From Agromyces larvae (GTDB lineage Bacteria; Actinomycetota; Actinomycetes; Actinomycetales; Microbacteriaceae), in NCBI RefSeq assembly GCF_022811705.1, contig NZ_CP094528.1:620001-684000 (forward strand): a stretch of 64,000 nucleotides of DNA, given 5' to 3'. This document shows positions 48,329 through 61,882 of the stretch, one piece after another; within the stretch, counting starts at the first letter, position 1, and each line of letters opens with the position of its first letter. A program made the position numbers and the translations under genes. The notes under the pieces are model-generated. The model was not told the DNA's origin, made no database searches, and was given only the letters and a program-made list of their open reading frames with translations.

Positions 48329-48371
48329 GGGATGCCCCGGCCGACCGCCCGATCGGCGGCCGGGGCATCCC
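48329..48371 (+). other. 15-bp hairpin between gluB and gluC
   Basis: Perfect arms GGGATGCCCCGGCCG (48329-48343) and its complement (48357-48371) with a 13-nt loop. Such hairpins after binding-protein genes protect the upstream message or attenuate the permease genes. Confidence 0.7.
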
Positions 48372-48394
48372 GCCCACTGACCGAGAGGAACCGC

Positions 48395-49045
48395 GTGGAC
48401 GTCGTCATCGCGAACCTTCCGCTCTACCTCGAGGGGTTCGGCACCACGTTGCTGCTCCTCGCCGTGAGCGGTGCCGGCGCGCTCGTGCTCGGCACGATCG
48501 TCGCCGCGATGCGCATCTCGCCGATCGCGACGCTGCGCACGATCGCGACCGTGTACACCGAGCTCATCCGCAACACGCCGCTCACGCTCGTGGTGCTGTT
48601 CTGCGCGATCATCCTCCCGATCCTCGGCTCCCGGCTTCCCTACCTCGTCGCCGGGTTCATCGCCCTCGCCGTCTACACCTCGCCGTTCATCGCCGAGGCG
48701 CTCCGGTCGGGCATCAACGGCGTGCCGGTCGGGCAGGCCGAGGCCGCCCGGAGCCTGGGCCTCGGGTTCCGTCAGTCGGTCTCGCTCATCGTGCTGCCGC
48801 AGGCGTTCCGCATGACGATCCCGCCGCTCATCAACGTCTTCATCGCACTCGCCAAGAACACGTCGGTGGTGGGCGGCGTCGGATTCGTGAGCGAACTCTT
48901 CGGCGTCGGTCGTACGCTCTCGAACGCGCACGGCAACGCCGTCATCCCGATCCTCATCGGGATCGCGGTCTTCTACCTCGTCATCACCGTGCCGCTCGGA
49001 CTCATCGCGACGCAGCTCGAACGGAAATGGGTGGTGCAGCGATGA
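48395..49045 (+). CDS. gluC: amino-acid ABC transporter permease (GluC-type)
   Basis: 216 residues from GTG 48395 (GAGAGG upstream). HisMQ-type permease with about five helices and the EAA loop SGINGVPVGQAEAARSLGLGF followed by VLPQAFRMTIPPLIN. ELIRNTPL precedes helix 3, as in the family. It overlaps gluD by 4 nt (ATGA). With GluD it forms the membrane channel. Confidence 0.92.
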   Translation: MDVVIANLPLYLEGFGTTLLLLAVSGAGALVLGTIVAAMRISPIATLRTIATVYTELIRNTPLTLVVLFCAIILPILGSRLPYLVAGFIALAVYTSPFIAEALRSGINGVPVGQAEAARSLGLGFRQSVSLIVLPQAFRMTIPPLINVFIALAKNTSVVGGVGFVSELFGVGRTLSNAHGNAVIPILIGIAVFYLVITVPLGLIATQLERKWVVQR

Positions 49046-49971
49046 GTGCTCCGAGCGTCCTGTTCGACGCGCCGGGTCCCAAGGGCCGGCGCCTCTCACG
49101 CATCCTCTCGGCGGTGTCGGCGGTGCTCGTCGTCGCCCTCCTCGGCTGGATGTTCGTCGTCCTCAACAGTCCACGCGAATCGGGCGGCATCACCCTGCCC
49201 GGCATGTTCGATCCGAGTCGCTGGGACATCGTGCTCGACAGCGAGATGTGGGGTTTCATCTTCGGTGTCGGCGTCTGGGGCACCCTGCGTGCGGCGGCCG
49301 TCGCGGCCGTCCTCGCCATTCTCTTCGGCATCGTGCTCTCGCTCCTGCGGAGCTCGGAGATCGCGTGGATCCGCATCCCCACCGCCGTCTTCATCGAGTT
49401 CTTCCGCGGCATGCCGGTGCTGCTGATGATGCTGTTCATCCTGCTCGTCGCGGGCATCGGCCAGTACTGGGCGGTCGTGTCCGCGCTCGCGGTCTACAAC
49501 GGCGCCCTCATCGGAGAGGCGCTGCGCGCGGGGCTCGTCGCGCTGCCGCGCGGCCAGCGCGAGGCAGCGCTGAGTCTCGGCATGCGGAACCTGCAGTCCA
49601 AGCTCCTCGTGGAGTTCCCGCAGGCGTTCAGACAGATGCTGCCGATCATCGTCGCCCAGCTCGTCGTGCTCCTGAAGGACACGTCGCTCGCCTACATCGT
49701 CGGCTACCCCGAACTCCTGCGCGTGACGCTCAACAACCTCGGCAGCTACTACGGCAACCGGTACCTCTTCACGCTGTGGGTCATCGCGTTCGTGCTCTAT
49801 CTCGCGATGAACCTCACACTGTCGTGGTTCGCGCGGTGGCTCTCCCGCCGCGGGCAGCGGCGGTACGGCGCAGCGGCCGAGCCCGACGATCCCAACCAGG
49901 CGATGCTCGTCGCCCAGGCGACGGCCGCGGCGCGACAGTCCGAGGCGCACGATGGTGCCGGAGCGCGCTGA
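49042..49971 (+). CDS. gluD: amino-acid ABC transporter permease (GluD-type)
   Basis: 309 residues from ATG 49042. Longer N-terminus with an extra helix (about 25-45), then the HisMQ core with FFRGMPVLLMML and the EAA loop AGLVALPRGQREAALSLGM. A ~40-residue hydrophilic C-terminal tail follows the last helix. Last gene of the transporter operon; pheS starts 48 nt downstream with its own promoter. Confidence 0.92.
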   Translation: MSAPSVLFDAPGPKGRRLSRILSAVSAVLVVALLGWMFVVLNSPRESGGITLPGMFDPSRWDIVLDSEMWGFIFGVGVWGTLRAAAVAAVLAILFGIVLSLLRSSEIAWIRIPTAVFIEFFRGMPVLLMMLFILLVAGIGQYWAVVSALAVYNGALIGEALRAGLVALPRGQREAALSLGMRNLQSKLLVEFPQAFRQMLPIIVAQLVVLLKDTSLAYIVGYPELLRVTLNNLGSYYGNRYLFTLWVIAFVLYLAMNLTLSWFARWLSRRGQRRYGAAAEPDDPNQAMLVAQATAAARQSEAHDGAGAR

Positions 49972-50019
49972 CGGTCGGGCGACCCGAGGTGCCGCGCCGC
50001 GCCGGTAGACTCGTTCCTC

Positions 50020-51060
50020 GTGTCCGAGCCCAGTGAAATCACCGAGCCCGCGGTCGACGCGGCCGTCGCCGCGGCGCTCGCCGCGATCGCGGCCGCGAAC
50101 GACTCCGCGGCGCTGAAGCAGGTCCGCACCGAGCACACCGGCGAGAAGTCGACGCTCGCGAAGCTGAACGCGCTGCTGCGCGACGTGCCGAACGACCAGA
50201 AGGCGGCGCTCGGCAAGCTCGTCGGGCAGGCGCGCGGCCGGGTGAACCAGGCGTTCGCCGCCCGCGAGGCCGAGATCACGGCTGCCGAGGCCGAGGCGCG
50301 GCTCGCCGCAGAGGCGGTCGACGTCACGGCGCTGCCGCAGCGTCGCCGCGTGGGCGCGCGGCATCCGCTCACCCTGCTGCAAGACCGCGTGAGCGAGGTG
50401 TTCACCGGCATGGGCTGGGAGATCGCCGAGGGGCCCGAGGTCGAGAGCGAGTGGTTCAACTTCGACGCCCTCAACTTCGACGCCGACCACCCGGCCCGAG
50501 CGATGCAGGACACGTTCTTCATCGACCCGCCCGAGGCGCACCTCGTGCTGCGCACCCACACGAGCCCGGTGCAGATCCGCGCCATGCTCGACCGCGAGGT
50601 GCCGATCTACGTGCTCGCACCGGGCCGGGTGTACCGCACCGACGAGTTCGACGCGACGCACCTGCCGGTGTTCATGCAGTTCGAAGGGCTCGCGGTCGAC
50701 CGGGGCCTCACGATGGCGCACCTGAAGGGCACCCTCGATCACTTCGTGAAGTCGATCTTCGGCGACGAGGCCAAGGTGCGCCTGCGGCCGAGCTTCTTCC
50801 CGTTCACCGAGCCGAGCGCCGAGCTCGACTTCTGGCACCCGACGTTCAAGGGGGGTGCTCGCTGGATCGAGTGGGGCGGCTGCGGCATGGTGCACCCGAA
50901 CGTGCTGCGCTCGGCCGGCATCGACCCCGAGGTGTACTCGGGCTTCGCGTTCGGCATGGGCATCGAGCGCGGCCTGATGCTCCGCAACGACGTCCAGGAC
51001 ATGCGCGACATGGCCGAGGGCGATATCCGCTTCTCCCAGCAGTTCGGAATGGTGGTCTAG
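50020..51060 (+). CDS. pheS: phenylalanyl-tRNA synthetase alpha subunit
   Basis: 346 residues from GTG 50020. N-terminal coiled-coil arm that contacts tRNA, then the class II core: GARHPLTLLQDRVSEVF, EGPEVESEWFNFDALNF, HTSPVQIR (motif 2) and FGMGIERGLMLRN (motif 3). TAGACT (50006-50011) lies 8 nt upstream, so the transcript is nearly leaderless. pheT follows after 4 nt, as is universal. Confidence 0.96.
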   Translation: MSEPSEITEPAVDAAVAAALAAIAAANDSAALKQVRTEHTGEKSTLAKLNALLRDVPNDQKAALGKLVGQARGRVNQAFAAREAEITAAEAEARLAAEAVDVTALPQRRRVGARHPLTLLQDRVSEVFTGMGWEIAEGPEVESEWFNFDALNFDADHPARAMQDTFFIDPPEAHLVLRTHTSPVQIRAMLDREVPIYVLAPGRVYRTDEFDATHLPVFMQFEGLAVDRGLTMAHLKGTLDHFVKSIFGDEAKVRLRPSFFPFTEPSAELDFWHPTFKGGARWIEWGGCGMVHPNVLRSAGIDPEVYSGFAFGMGIERGLMLRNDVQDMRDMAEGDIRFSQQFGMVV

Positions 51061-51064
51061 ACCC

Positions 51065-53614
51065 ATGCGAGTTCCCCTGAGCTGGCTCGCCGAGTACGTC
51101 GAGCTCGTGCCGGGCACCACGCCCGAGGACGTCCACGCCGCCCTGGTGAAGGTCGGCCTCGAAGAAGAAGACATCCACACGTTCGAGGTTTCGGGCCCGA
51201 TCGTGGTGGGCGAGGTGCTCGACTTCGTCGAGGAGCCGCAGTCGAACGGCAAGACCATCCGCTGGTGCCAGGTGCGGGTCGCACCCGACCCTTCGACCGG
51301 CTCGGGGACGGAGAAGCTCGCTGAGCCTGTCGAAGCGAACGGACCGGCGATCCGCGGCATCGTCTGCGGTGCGCGCAACTTCTTCGTCGGCGACCAGGTC
51401 GTGGTCACCCTGCCGGGTGCGGTGCTGCCCGGCCCGTTCCCGATCGCGGCCCGCAAGACCTACGGGCACGTCTCCGACGGCATGATCGCCTCGGCGCGCG
51501 AGCTCGGTCTCGGCGAGGACCACGACGGCATCCTGCGCCTGTCCACGCTCGGCATCGAGGCGCCCGTCGGCACCGACGCGATCGCGCTGTTGGGCCTGGA
51601 CGACGCGGCGATCGAGATCAACGTCACGCCCGATCGCGGCTACGCGTTCTCGATCCGCGGTGTGGCGCGCGAGTACGCGCACGCCACGGGCGCCCGGTTC
51701 CGCGACCCGGTGGAGCGGGCCGAGGTGGCCGAGGTCGCGGGCGACGCGTTCCCCGTCGAGATCCGCGACGAGGCGCCGATCCGCGGCAAGGCCGGCGCGA
51801 GCGTCTTCGCGACCCGCGTCGTGCGCGGTGTCGACCCGACGCGTCCGACGCCGGCGTGGATGATCGCGCGGCTGAAGCTCGCGGGCATCCGCTCGCTGTC
51901 GCTGCTCGTCGACATCACCAACTACGTGATGCTCGAGCTCGGCCAGCCGATCCACGGCTACGACCTCGACCGCCTGCAGGGCGGCATCGTGGTGCGACGT
52001 GCGCAGCGGGGCGACCAGCTCACGACCCTCGACGAGAAGCAGCGCGACCTGCACGCCGAAGACCTGCTCATCACCGACGACCGCGGACCGATCGGGCTGG
52101 CCGGCGTCATGGGCGGAGCCGACACCGAGATGGGCGAGTCGACCCGCAACGTGCTCATCGAGGCCGCGAACTTCGACCCGGTGTCGATCGCGCGCACCGC
52201 GCGTCGCCACAAGCTGCCGAGCGAGGCATCCAAGCGCTTCGAGCGCGGAGTCGACCCGCAGATCGCCGAAGCCGCCGCATCGCGCGTGGCCCAGCTCATG
52301 GTCGAACTCGCCGGCGGCACGGCCGACACCGGCTCGATCGTCGGCGAGGCCCAGGGTCGGGCTCCGATCCTGCTGCCGCACGGATTCGTGACCGCGCTGG
52401 TCGGCGTGGATGTCACCGACGACGAGGTGCACGACGCGCTCGCCGAGATCGGCGGTGCCGTCACCCGCACCGACGCCGGCTTCGAAGTCGTCCCGCCGAG
52501 CTGGCGCCCCGACCTCCAGCTCAAGCAGGACCTGACCGAAGAGGTGGCCCGCCTGGTCGGCTACCACCGCATCCCGTCGGTGCTGCCGGTTGCGCCTCCC
52601 GGTCGCGGCCTCACCCGTTCGCAGCGACTGCGCAAGCAGGTCGCCGACGTGCTGGCCGGTGCCGGATCGACCGAGGTGCTCGCGTTCCCGTTCGTGACCG
52701 CCGACGAGAACCTGCGGTTCGGCAGCGTCGACGGGGCATCCGTGCCGCAGGTGAAGGTGGCGAACGCGCTCGACGCGTCGACCCCGTACCTGCGTCGCTC
52801 GCTGCTGCCCGGCCTCATCGGTGTGGCGCGCCGCAACCTCTCGCGCGGGTTCACCGATCTCGACCTGTTCGAGCTCGGCCTCGTGTTCCTGCCGTCCGCC
52901 GACGGCGTGCTCGGCAGCGCCGAGCTGCCGGTCGGCGCCGCGCTGCCCGCCGACGCCGAGCTCGCGGCGCTGAACGCCGGGATCCCCGCGCAGCCGCGGC
53001 ACGCGGCCGTGCTGCTCCTCGGCGATGTCGTCGACAAGGCGCCGGGTCAGGTCGCGGTCGCCGCAGGGCTGGCCGACGCGCTCGACCGCGTGCGCGAGAT
53101 CGCGTTCGCCGCGGGGGTCGAGGTCGCGTTCTCGCAGGGGAGCCACCACGCGCTGCACCCGGGCCGCACGGCCGAGATCCGCCTCGGCGACGCCGTCATC
53201 GGGTACGCGGGCGAACTGCATCCGGCGATCGCCGAGGAGCTCGACCTGCCGCGCGTCGTCGCGGTCGCCGAGCTCGACCTGGACGCTGTGATCGCGGCCG
53301 GTGAGCCGGTCGAGGCGCACTCGATCGGCACGTACCCCGCTGCCACACAAGACCTCTCGCTGGTGGTGGCGCGCGACGTGCCCGCCGCCGACGTCGAGCG
53401 CGCGGTCCGCGAGGGCGCGGGCGACCTGCTCGAGCACCTCGCGCTGGTCGACGACTACCGCGGCTCGGGTGTGGCCGAGGATCGCAAGAGCCTCACGTTC
53501 GCGCTGCGCTTCCGCGCGGCCGACCGCACGCTCACCGCGGCCGAGGCGAGCGAGGCCAAGCTCGCCGGTGCGGCGCTCGCGGGCGAGCGAACGGGCGCGG
53601 CGATCCGCGAGTAG
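51065..53614 (+). CDS. pheT: phenylalanyl-tRNA synthetase beta subunit, with in-frame palindromic insertion
   Basis: 849 residues. The tRNA-binding (OB) domain lies near residues 38-150, followed by B3/B4 editing, B5 and a C-terminal ferredoxin-like anticodon-binding domain (GTYPAATQDLSLVV). Residues 75-91 (DPSTGSGTEKLAEPVEA) are encoded by an inverted repeat within the OB domain, where relatives have a short loop before RGIVCGARNFFVGDQVVV. The frame is kept, so the protein is presumably functional. Editing and core motifs look intact. Confidence 0.95.
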   Translation: MRVPLSWLAEYVELVPGTTPEDVHAALVKVGLEEEDIHTFEVSGPIVVGEVLDFVEEPQSNGKTIRWCQVRVAPDPSTGSGTEKLAEPVEANGPAIRGIVCGARNFFVGDQVVVTLPGAVLPGPFPIAARKTYGHVSDGMIASARELGLGEDHDGILRLSTLGIEAPVGTDAIALLGLDDAAIEINVTPDRGYAFSIRGVAREYAHATGARFRDPVERAEVAEVAGDAFPVEIRDEAPIRGKAGASVFATRVVRGVDPTRPTPAWMIARLKLAGIRSLSLLVDITNYVMLELGQPIHGYDLDRLQGGIVVRRAQRGDQLTTLDEKQRDLHAEDLLITDDRGPIGLAGVMGGADTEMGESTRNVLIEAANFDPVSIARTARRHKLPSEASKRFERGVDPQIAEAAASRVAQLMVELAGGTADTGSIVGEAQGRAPILLPHGFVTALVGVDVTDDEVHDALAEIGGAVTRTDAGFEVVPPSWRPDLQLKQDLTEEVARLVGYHRIPSVLPVAPPGRGLTRSQRLRKQVADVLAGAGSTEVLAFPFVTADENLRFGSVDGASVPQVKVANALDASTPYLRRSLLPGLIGVARRNLSRGFTDLDLFELGLVFLPSADGVLGSAELPVGAALPADAELAALNAGIPAQPRHAAVLLLGDVVDKAPGQVAVAAGLADALDRVREIAFAAGVEVAFSQGSHHALHPGRTAEIRLGDAVIGYAGELHPAIAEELDLPRVVAVAELDLDAVIAAGEPVEAHSIGTYPAATQDLSLVVARDVPAADVERAVREGAGDLLEHLALVDDYRGSGVAEDRKSLTFALRFRAADRTLTAAEASEAKLAGAALAGERTGAAIRE
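51291..51335. repeat. palindromic repeat inserted in pheT
   Basis: CTTCGACCGGCTC (51291-51303) and GAGCCTGTCGAAG (51323-51335) are inverted with one mismatch around a 19-nt spacer. It matches the style of the CTTCGACAGGCTC repeats dispersed in actinobacterial genomes and is translated in frame. Confidence 0.75.
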
Positions 53615-53637
53615 GGCGATCCGCGAGTCAGCGGATT

Positions 53638-53705
53638 GGGCGCACGGTCCGGCCGGGCGCACGGTCCGGTCGGGCGCACGGTCCGGCCGGGCGCACGGTC
53701 CGGCC
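53638..53705 (+). repeat. 17-bp tandem repeat downstream of pheT
   Basis: Four consecutive units of GGGCGCACGGTCCGGCC, the second with one T for C. Degenerate units continue to about 53755. It lies outside any gene, 24 nt after the pheT stop. Confidence 0.85.
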
Positions 53706-53772
53706 CAGCGCACCGGCGCCGGTCGGCGGGGCGCACGGTCCGCGCACCGTCCGGTCGGCGCAGACCCATCGT

Positions 53773-53803
53773 CGAAGGCGGGGCAGCGGATGTCCCGCCT
53801 TCG
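53773..53803 (+). terminator. hairpin before the DUF1801 gene
   Basis: Perfect 10-bp arms CGAAGGCGGG / CCCGCCTTCG with an 11-nt loop. It sits between the tandem repeat and the -10 box of the next gene and could end pheST transcripts. Confidence 0.5.
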
Positions 53804-53818
53804 GCGATACGCTGAGGC

Positions 53819-54229
53819 ATGGCCGAGTCACCGAAGACCCTGCCGACGGGGGAGTCGGTCGCCGCGTTCCTCGGCGCCGTCGAGCCGGCCGGCCGACGCG
53901 ACGACGGGTTCGCGTTGCGCGAGCTGTTCGACCGGGTCACCGACACCGATGCGGTGATGTGGGGGCCCTCGATCGTCGGGTACGGGTTGCAGCACTTCCG
54001 GTACGCGTCGGGGCGTGAGGGCGACTGGCCGATCGTCGGGTTCTCGCCGCGCAAGGCGTCGATCTCGCTCTACGGCCTCCAGACGGCACCGGGCAGCGAC
54101 GAACTCCTCGAGCGGCTCGGCAAACTGAAGCGCGGCGTCGACTGCATCTGGGTGGGACGGCTGTCGACGATCGACCAGAAGGTGCTCGCCTCGCTGATCG
54201 ATCTCGCCTGGGTGCACGCCCGCAGGTGA
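53819..54229 (+). CDS. DUF1801 domain-containing protein
   Basis: 136 residues. SVAAFLGAVEPAGRRDDGFALRELF, then PSIVGYGLQHFRYASGREGDWPIVGFSPRKASISLY, are the conserved blocks of DUF1801 (YdhG-like fold). Function unknown. TACGCT (53808-53813) lies 5 nt before the ATG. It is separate from the arg operon that follows. Confidence 0.85.
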   Translation: MAESPKTLPTGESVAAFLGAVEPAGRRDDGFALRELFDRVTDTDAVMWGPSIVGYGLQHFRYASGREGDWPIVGFSPRKASISLYGLQTAPGSDELLERLGKLKRGVDCIWVGRLSTIDQKVLASLIDLAWVHARR

Positions 54230-54297
54230 GGCGCTGCGTGACGGCGAAGCATCCGCTCGGTTTGCACCGTGGGCCGACGGCCCGCTATCGTCGCTGC

Positions 54298-54390
54298 ATG
54301 CTCACCGGCCGGCCCATCGCGACGCACTCCGTCGTCGCGCGCCGACGCCGTAGCGGCCGCCGAATCGAGGCGACCCCCGCGACGGCGTGA
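54298..54390 (+). CDS. candidate leaderless Arg-rich leader peptide of the arginine operon
   Basis: 30 codons. TATCGT (54286-54291) lies 6 nt before ATG 54298, the leaderless pattern of this window. Seven codons are Arg, four consecutive at positions 15-18 (cgc cga cgc cgt). All codons end in G or C except three, and these three are Arg codons (cga, cgt, cga) that are rare here. A/T falls at 9, 8 and 3 of 30 first, second and third positions, a coding-like bias. Two adjacent hairpins follow, then argC. Resembles an attenuation leader; not a known family. Confidence 0.55.
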   Translation: MLTGRPIATHSVVARRRRSGRRIEATPATA

Positions 54391-54440
54391 TCCGCCGTGC
54401 TGTGCGGGGAGTCGCCGGCTCCGATCCCGTTCCGCACAGC
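54382..54440 (+). promoter_or_regulatory. tandem hairpins between the leader ORF and argC
   Basis: Hairpin 1, ACGGCG / CGCCGT (54382-54387, 54393-54398), spans the leader-ORF stop codon. Hairpin 2, GCTGTGCGG / CCGCACAGC (54399-54407, 54432-54440), abuts it and encloses GGAG / CTCC. No T-run follows. The -10 box of argC begins at 54444. Confidence 0.5.
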
Positions 54441-54455
54441 CCATAAGGTGGATCC

Positions 54456-55499
54456 ATGACCTACTCCGTCGCCGTTTCCGGCGCATCCGGCTATGCCGGA
54501 GGAGAGCTTCTCCGGCTCATCGCCGACCATCCCGAGTTCGAGGTCCGCACCGTCACCGCGCACTCGAACGCGGGTCAGCCGCTCGTCTCGGTGCAGCCGC
54601 ACCTGCGCACGTTCACGCATCTCACGCTGAAGGAGACGTCGGCCGAGACCCTCGCCGGACACGACATCGTCTTCCTCGCGTTGCCGCACGGCGCGTCCGG
54701 TGCGATCGCGGCCGAGCTGGCCGACGACACGCTCGTCATCGACTGCGGCGCCGACCACCGGCTCGAGTCGACCGACGCGTGGGCGGCGTTCTACGGCGGC
54801 GAGCACCACGGCGCGTGGACGTACGGGGTGCCCGAGCTGCCGCGGGTGAGCGGCACCCAGCGCGATCGGCTCGCCAGGACGCGTCGCATCGCGGCGCCCG
54901 GATGCAACGCCTCCACGGTCGCGCTGTCGCTGGCGCCGGGCATCCGGGCGGGGGTGATCGAGGAGACCGACCTGGTGTCGGTGCTCGCGGTCGGCCCGTC
55001 CGGCGCCGGGAAGAGCCTGAAGGCGCACCTGCTCGGCGCCGAGATCCTGGGCTCGGCGAACCCGTACTCGGTCGGCGGGGTGCATCGGCACATCCCCGAG
55101 ATCCAGCAGGCGCTGTGCTGGGCGGGTGCGGCGGCGCCGACGATCTCGTTCACGCCGGTGATCGTGCCGATGTCGCGGGGCATCCTCGCGACGTCGACGG
55201 CGCGCATCGCGCCGGGCGTCGACGCGGCGACCGTGCGCGCCGCCTGGGAGGACGCGTACGTGGGCGAGCGGTTCGTGCAGCTGCTGCCCGAGGGGCAGTT
55301 CCCGCGCACCGCCGATGTGCTCGGGGCGAACACCGCGCTCATGGGCCTCGCGGTCGACGAGGCCGCCGGCCGCGTCGTCGTGGTCACCGCGGTCGACAAC
55401 CTCGTGAAGGGCACCGCGGGCGCCGCCATCCAGTCGGCCAACCTCGCGCTCGGCCTCACCGAGTCGACCGGTCTTCCCGTGAACGGAGTCGCGCCGTGA
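54456..55499 (+). CDS. argC: N-acetyl-gamma-glutamyl-phosphate reductase
   Basis: 347 residues. NADPH-dependent reduction of N-acetylglutamyl phosphate. Rossmann motif GASGYAG (9-15), catalytic Cys150 (AAPGCNAS) and VGPSGAGKS are present. TAAGGT (54444-54449) is 6 nt before the ATG, so argC may start leaderless from its own promoter as well as from the upstream leader. First gene of argCJBDFH; argJ overlaps by 4 nt. Confidence 0.95.
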   Translation: MTYSVAVSGASGYAGGELLRLIADHPEFEVRTVTAHSNAGQPLVSVQPHLRTFTHLTLKETSAETLAGHDIVFLALPHGASGAIAAELADDTLVIDCGADHRLESTDAWAAFYGGEHHGAWTYGVPELPRVSGTQRDRLARTRRIAAPGCNASTVALSLAPGIRAGVIEETDLVSVLAVGPSGAGKSLKAHLLGAEILGSANPYSVGGVHRHIPEIQQALCWAGAAAPTISFTPVIVPMSRGILATSTARIAPGVDAATVRAAWEDAYVGERFVQLLPEGQFPRTADVLGANTALMGLAVDEAAGRVVVVTAVDNLVKGTAGAAIQSANLALGLTESTGLPVNGVAP

Positions 55500-56653
55500 C
55501 CGTGACCGCTCCCTCCGGATTCGACGCCGCCGGCATCGCGGCGGGCATCAAGCGCACCGGCGCACTCGACCTCGCCGTGATCGTGAACCGCGGCCCGTCG
55601 CAGGCGGCCGCCGCCGTGTTCACCTCGAACCGGGCGAAGGCGAACCCGATCCTCTGGTCGCAGCAGGTCGCCGCCGACGGCGTCGTGAGCGCGATCGTGC
55701 TCAACTCGGGCGGGGCGAACTGCTTCACCGGCCACCAGGGCTTCCAGGTGACGCACCGCACCGCCGAGGCCGCGGCGCAGGCGCTCGGCGTCTCGGCGGG
55801 TGATGTGCTGGTCTGCTCGACCGGGCTCATCGGCGACCAGCTCGACGGCGAGGTCCTCGAAGAGGGCGTGCTGTCGGCGGTGAACCGGCTCGGCGCCGAC
55901 GAGGCATCCGGCGCCGATGCGGCGCGCGCCATCATGACCACCGATACGAAGCCGAAGACCGTCGTGGTCGCCGGCGACGGCTGGTCGATCGGCGGCATGG
56001 CGAAAGGCGCCGGCATGCTGGCGCCGGGGCTCGCGACGATGCTGGTGGTGCTCACCACCGACGCCGACCTGCCGGCGGCGGTGCTCGACCGCGCGCTGCG
56101 CGCCGCGACCCGGGTCACGTTCGACCGGCTCGACTCCGACGGCTGCATGTCGACGAACGACCAGGTGACGCTGCTCGCCAGCGGGGCGTCGGGCGTCGCG
56201 CCCGACGAGGCATCCTTCACCGCGGCCCTCACCGACGCGTGCCGCGACCTGGCGACCCAGCTGCAAGGCGACGCCGAAGGCGCGAGCCACGACATCACGA
56301 TCGAGGTCGTCGGCGCGGTCACCGAGGACGACGCCGTCGAGGTCGGCCGTTCGGTCGCCCGCAACAACCTGTTCAAGGCCGCCGTCTTCGGCAACGACCC
56401 GAACTGGGGCCGGGTGCTCGCCGCCATCGGCACCACGAGCGCACCATTCGATCCGTACCTCGTGGATGTCACGATGAACGGCGTCCGCGTGTGCCATGCC
56501 GGCGGTCCCGACCGACCGCGCGACGAGGTCGATCTCACGCCGCGCGCGACGCACGTGCTGATCGAGCTGCACGCGGGCGAGGCATCCGCCACCATCTGGA
56601 CCAACGACCTCACGCACGACTACGTGCACGAGAACAGCGCCTACTCGAGCTGA
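55496..56653 (+). CDS. argJ: bifunctional ornithine acetyltransferase / N-acetylglutamate synthase
   Basis: 385 residues from GTG 55496, overlapping the argC stop. Recycles the acetyl group from acetylornithine to glutamate. The self-cleavage site is at Ala180-Thr181 ([10 protein letters not shown]), where Thr181 becomes the nucleophile of the beta chain. GGMAKGAGM and [17 protein letters not shown] are conserved. Whether it also uses acetyl-CoA cannot be told from sequence. Confidence 0.95.
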   Translation: MTVTAPSGFDAAGIAAGIKRTGALDLAVIVNRGPSQAAAAVFTSNRAKANPILWSQQVAADGVVSAIVLNSGGANCFTGHQGFQVTHRTAEAAAQALGVSAGDVLVCSTGLIGDQLDGEVLEEGVLSAVNRLGADEASGADAARAIMTTDTKPKTVVVAGDGWSIGGMAKGAGMLAPGLATMLVVLTTDADLPAAVLDRALRAATRVTFDRLDSDGCMSTNDQVTLLASGASGVAPDEASFTAALTDACRDLATQLQGDAEGASHDITIEVVGAVTEDDAVEVGRSVARNNLFKAAVFGNDPNWGRVLAAIGTTSAPFDPYLVDVTMNGVRVCHAGGPDRPRDEVDLTPRATHVLIELHAGEASATIWTNDLTHDYVHENSAYSS

Positions 56654-56654
56654 G

Positions 56655-57565
56655 ATGACCGACGACACCGATACCCCCGCGGCCGACGACCGGGCCGCCA
56701 CCGCCGCCGAGAAGGCGGCCACCCTGATCGAATCCCTGCCCTGGCTGAAGCGGTTCCACGGCGAGACCATCGTCGTGAAGTTCGGCGGCAACGCGATGGT
56801 CAGCCCCGAGCTGCAGCGCGCGTTCGCCGAGGACATGGTCTACCTACGTTACGCCGGCATCAAACCCGTCGTGGTGCACGGCGGCGGCCCGCAGATCTCG
56901 TCGATGCTCGAGCGTCTCGGCATCCCGAGCGAGTTCCGCGGCGGCTACCGGGTCACCACCCCCGAGGCGATGGACGTCGTGCGCATGGTGCTGTCGGGCC
57001 AGGTGAACCGCGAGCTCGTGAGCCTCATCAACGCGCACGGGCCGCTCGCCGCCGGGCTGTCCGGCGAGGACGCCGGCCTGTTCACCGGCCGCCGCCGCGG
57101 TGTGGAGGTCGACGGCGTCGAACTCGACCTGGGCCTCGTCGGCGACGTCGTCGCGGTCGACCCGGCCGCCGTCGAGGCGCAGCTGCAGGCCGGGCGCATC
57201 CCCGTGGTCTCCTCGATCGCCCCCGACGCCGACCAGCCGGGGCAGTCGCTGAACGTGAACGCCGACAGTGCCGCGGCAGCGCTCGCCGTCGCACTCGGCG
57301 CGGCGAAGCTCGTCATCCTCACCGACGTCGCCGGTCTCTACCGCGACTGGCCGAACCGCGACTCGCTCGTCTCCGAGATCGACGCGACCGAGCTCGCCGC
57401 GCTGCTCCCGTCGCTCGAGTCGGGCATGATCCCGAAGATGCGCGCCTGTCTCGACGCGGTCGAGCAGGGCGTGCCGAAGGCGGCGATCATCGACGGGCGG
57501 GTGCCGCACTCGATCCTGCTCGAGGTGTTCACCCAGCAGGGCATCGGCACCGAGGTGGTGGCGGC

Positions 57566-57569
<4 letters not shown>
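56655..57569 (+). CDS. argB: acetylglutamate kinase
   Basis: 304 residues. Phosphorylates N-acetylglutamate, the usual feedback point of the pathway. VVKFGGNAM (ATP site), [10 protein letters not shown] (substrate), and the N-terminal helix ([18 protein letters not shown]) that in arginine-sensitive hexameric kinases mediates inhibition. Its presence suggests arginine feedback control. It overlaps argD by 4 nt. Confidence 0.95.
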
Positions 57570-61848
<4,279 letters not shown>

Positions 61849-61882
61849 ACCCACGCCGCCGGTTCGGCGTTGCGGGCCGGGC

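Noticed and set aside
53638..53755. CRISPR-like array
   Set aside because: The units are directly adjacent with no spacers, and there are no cas genes.
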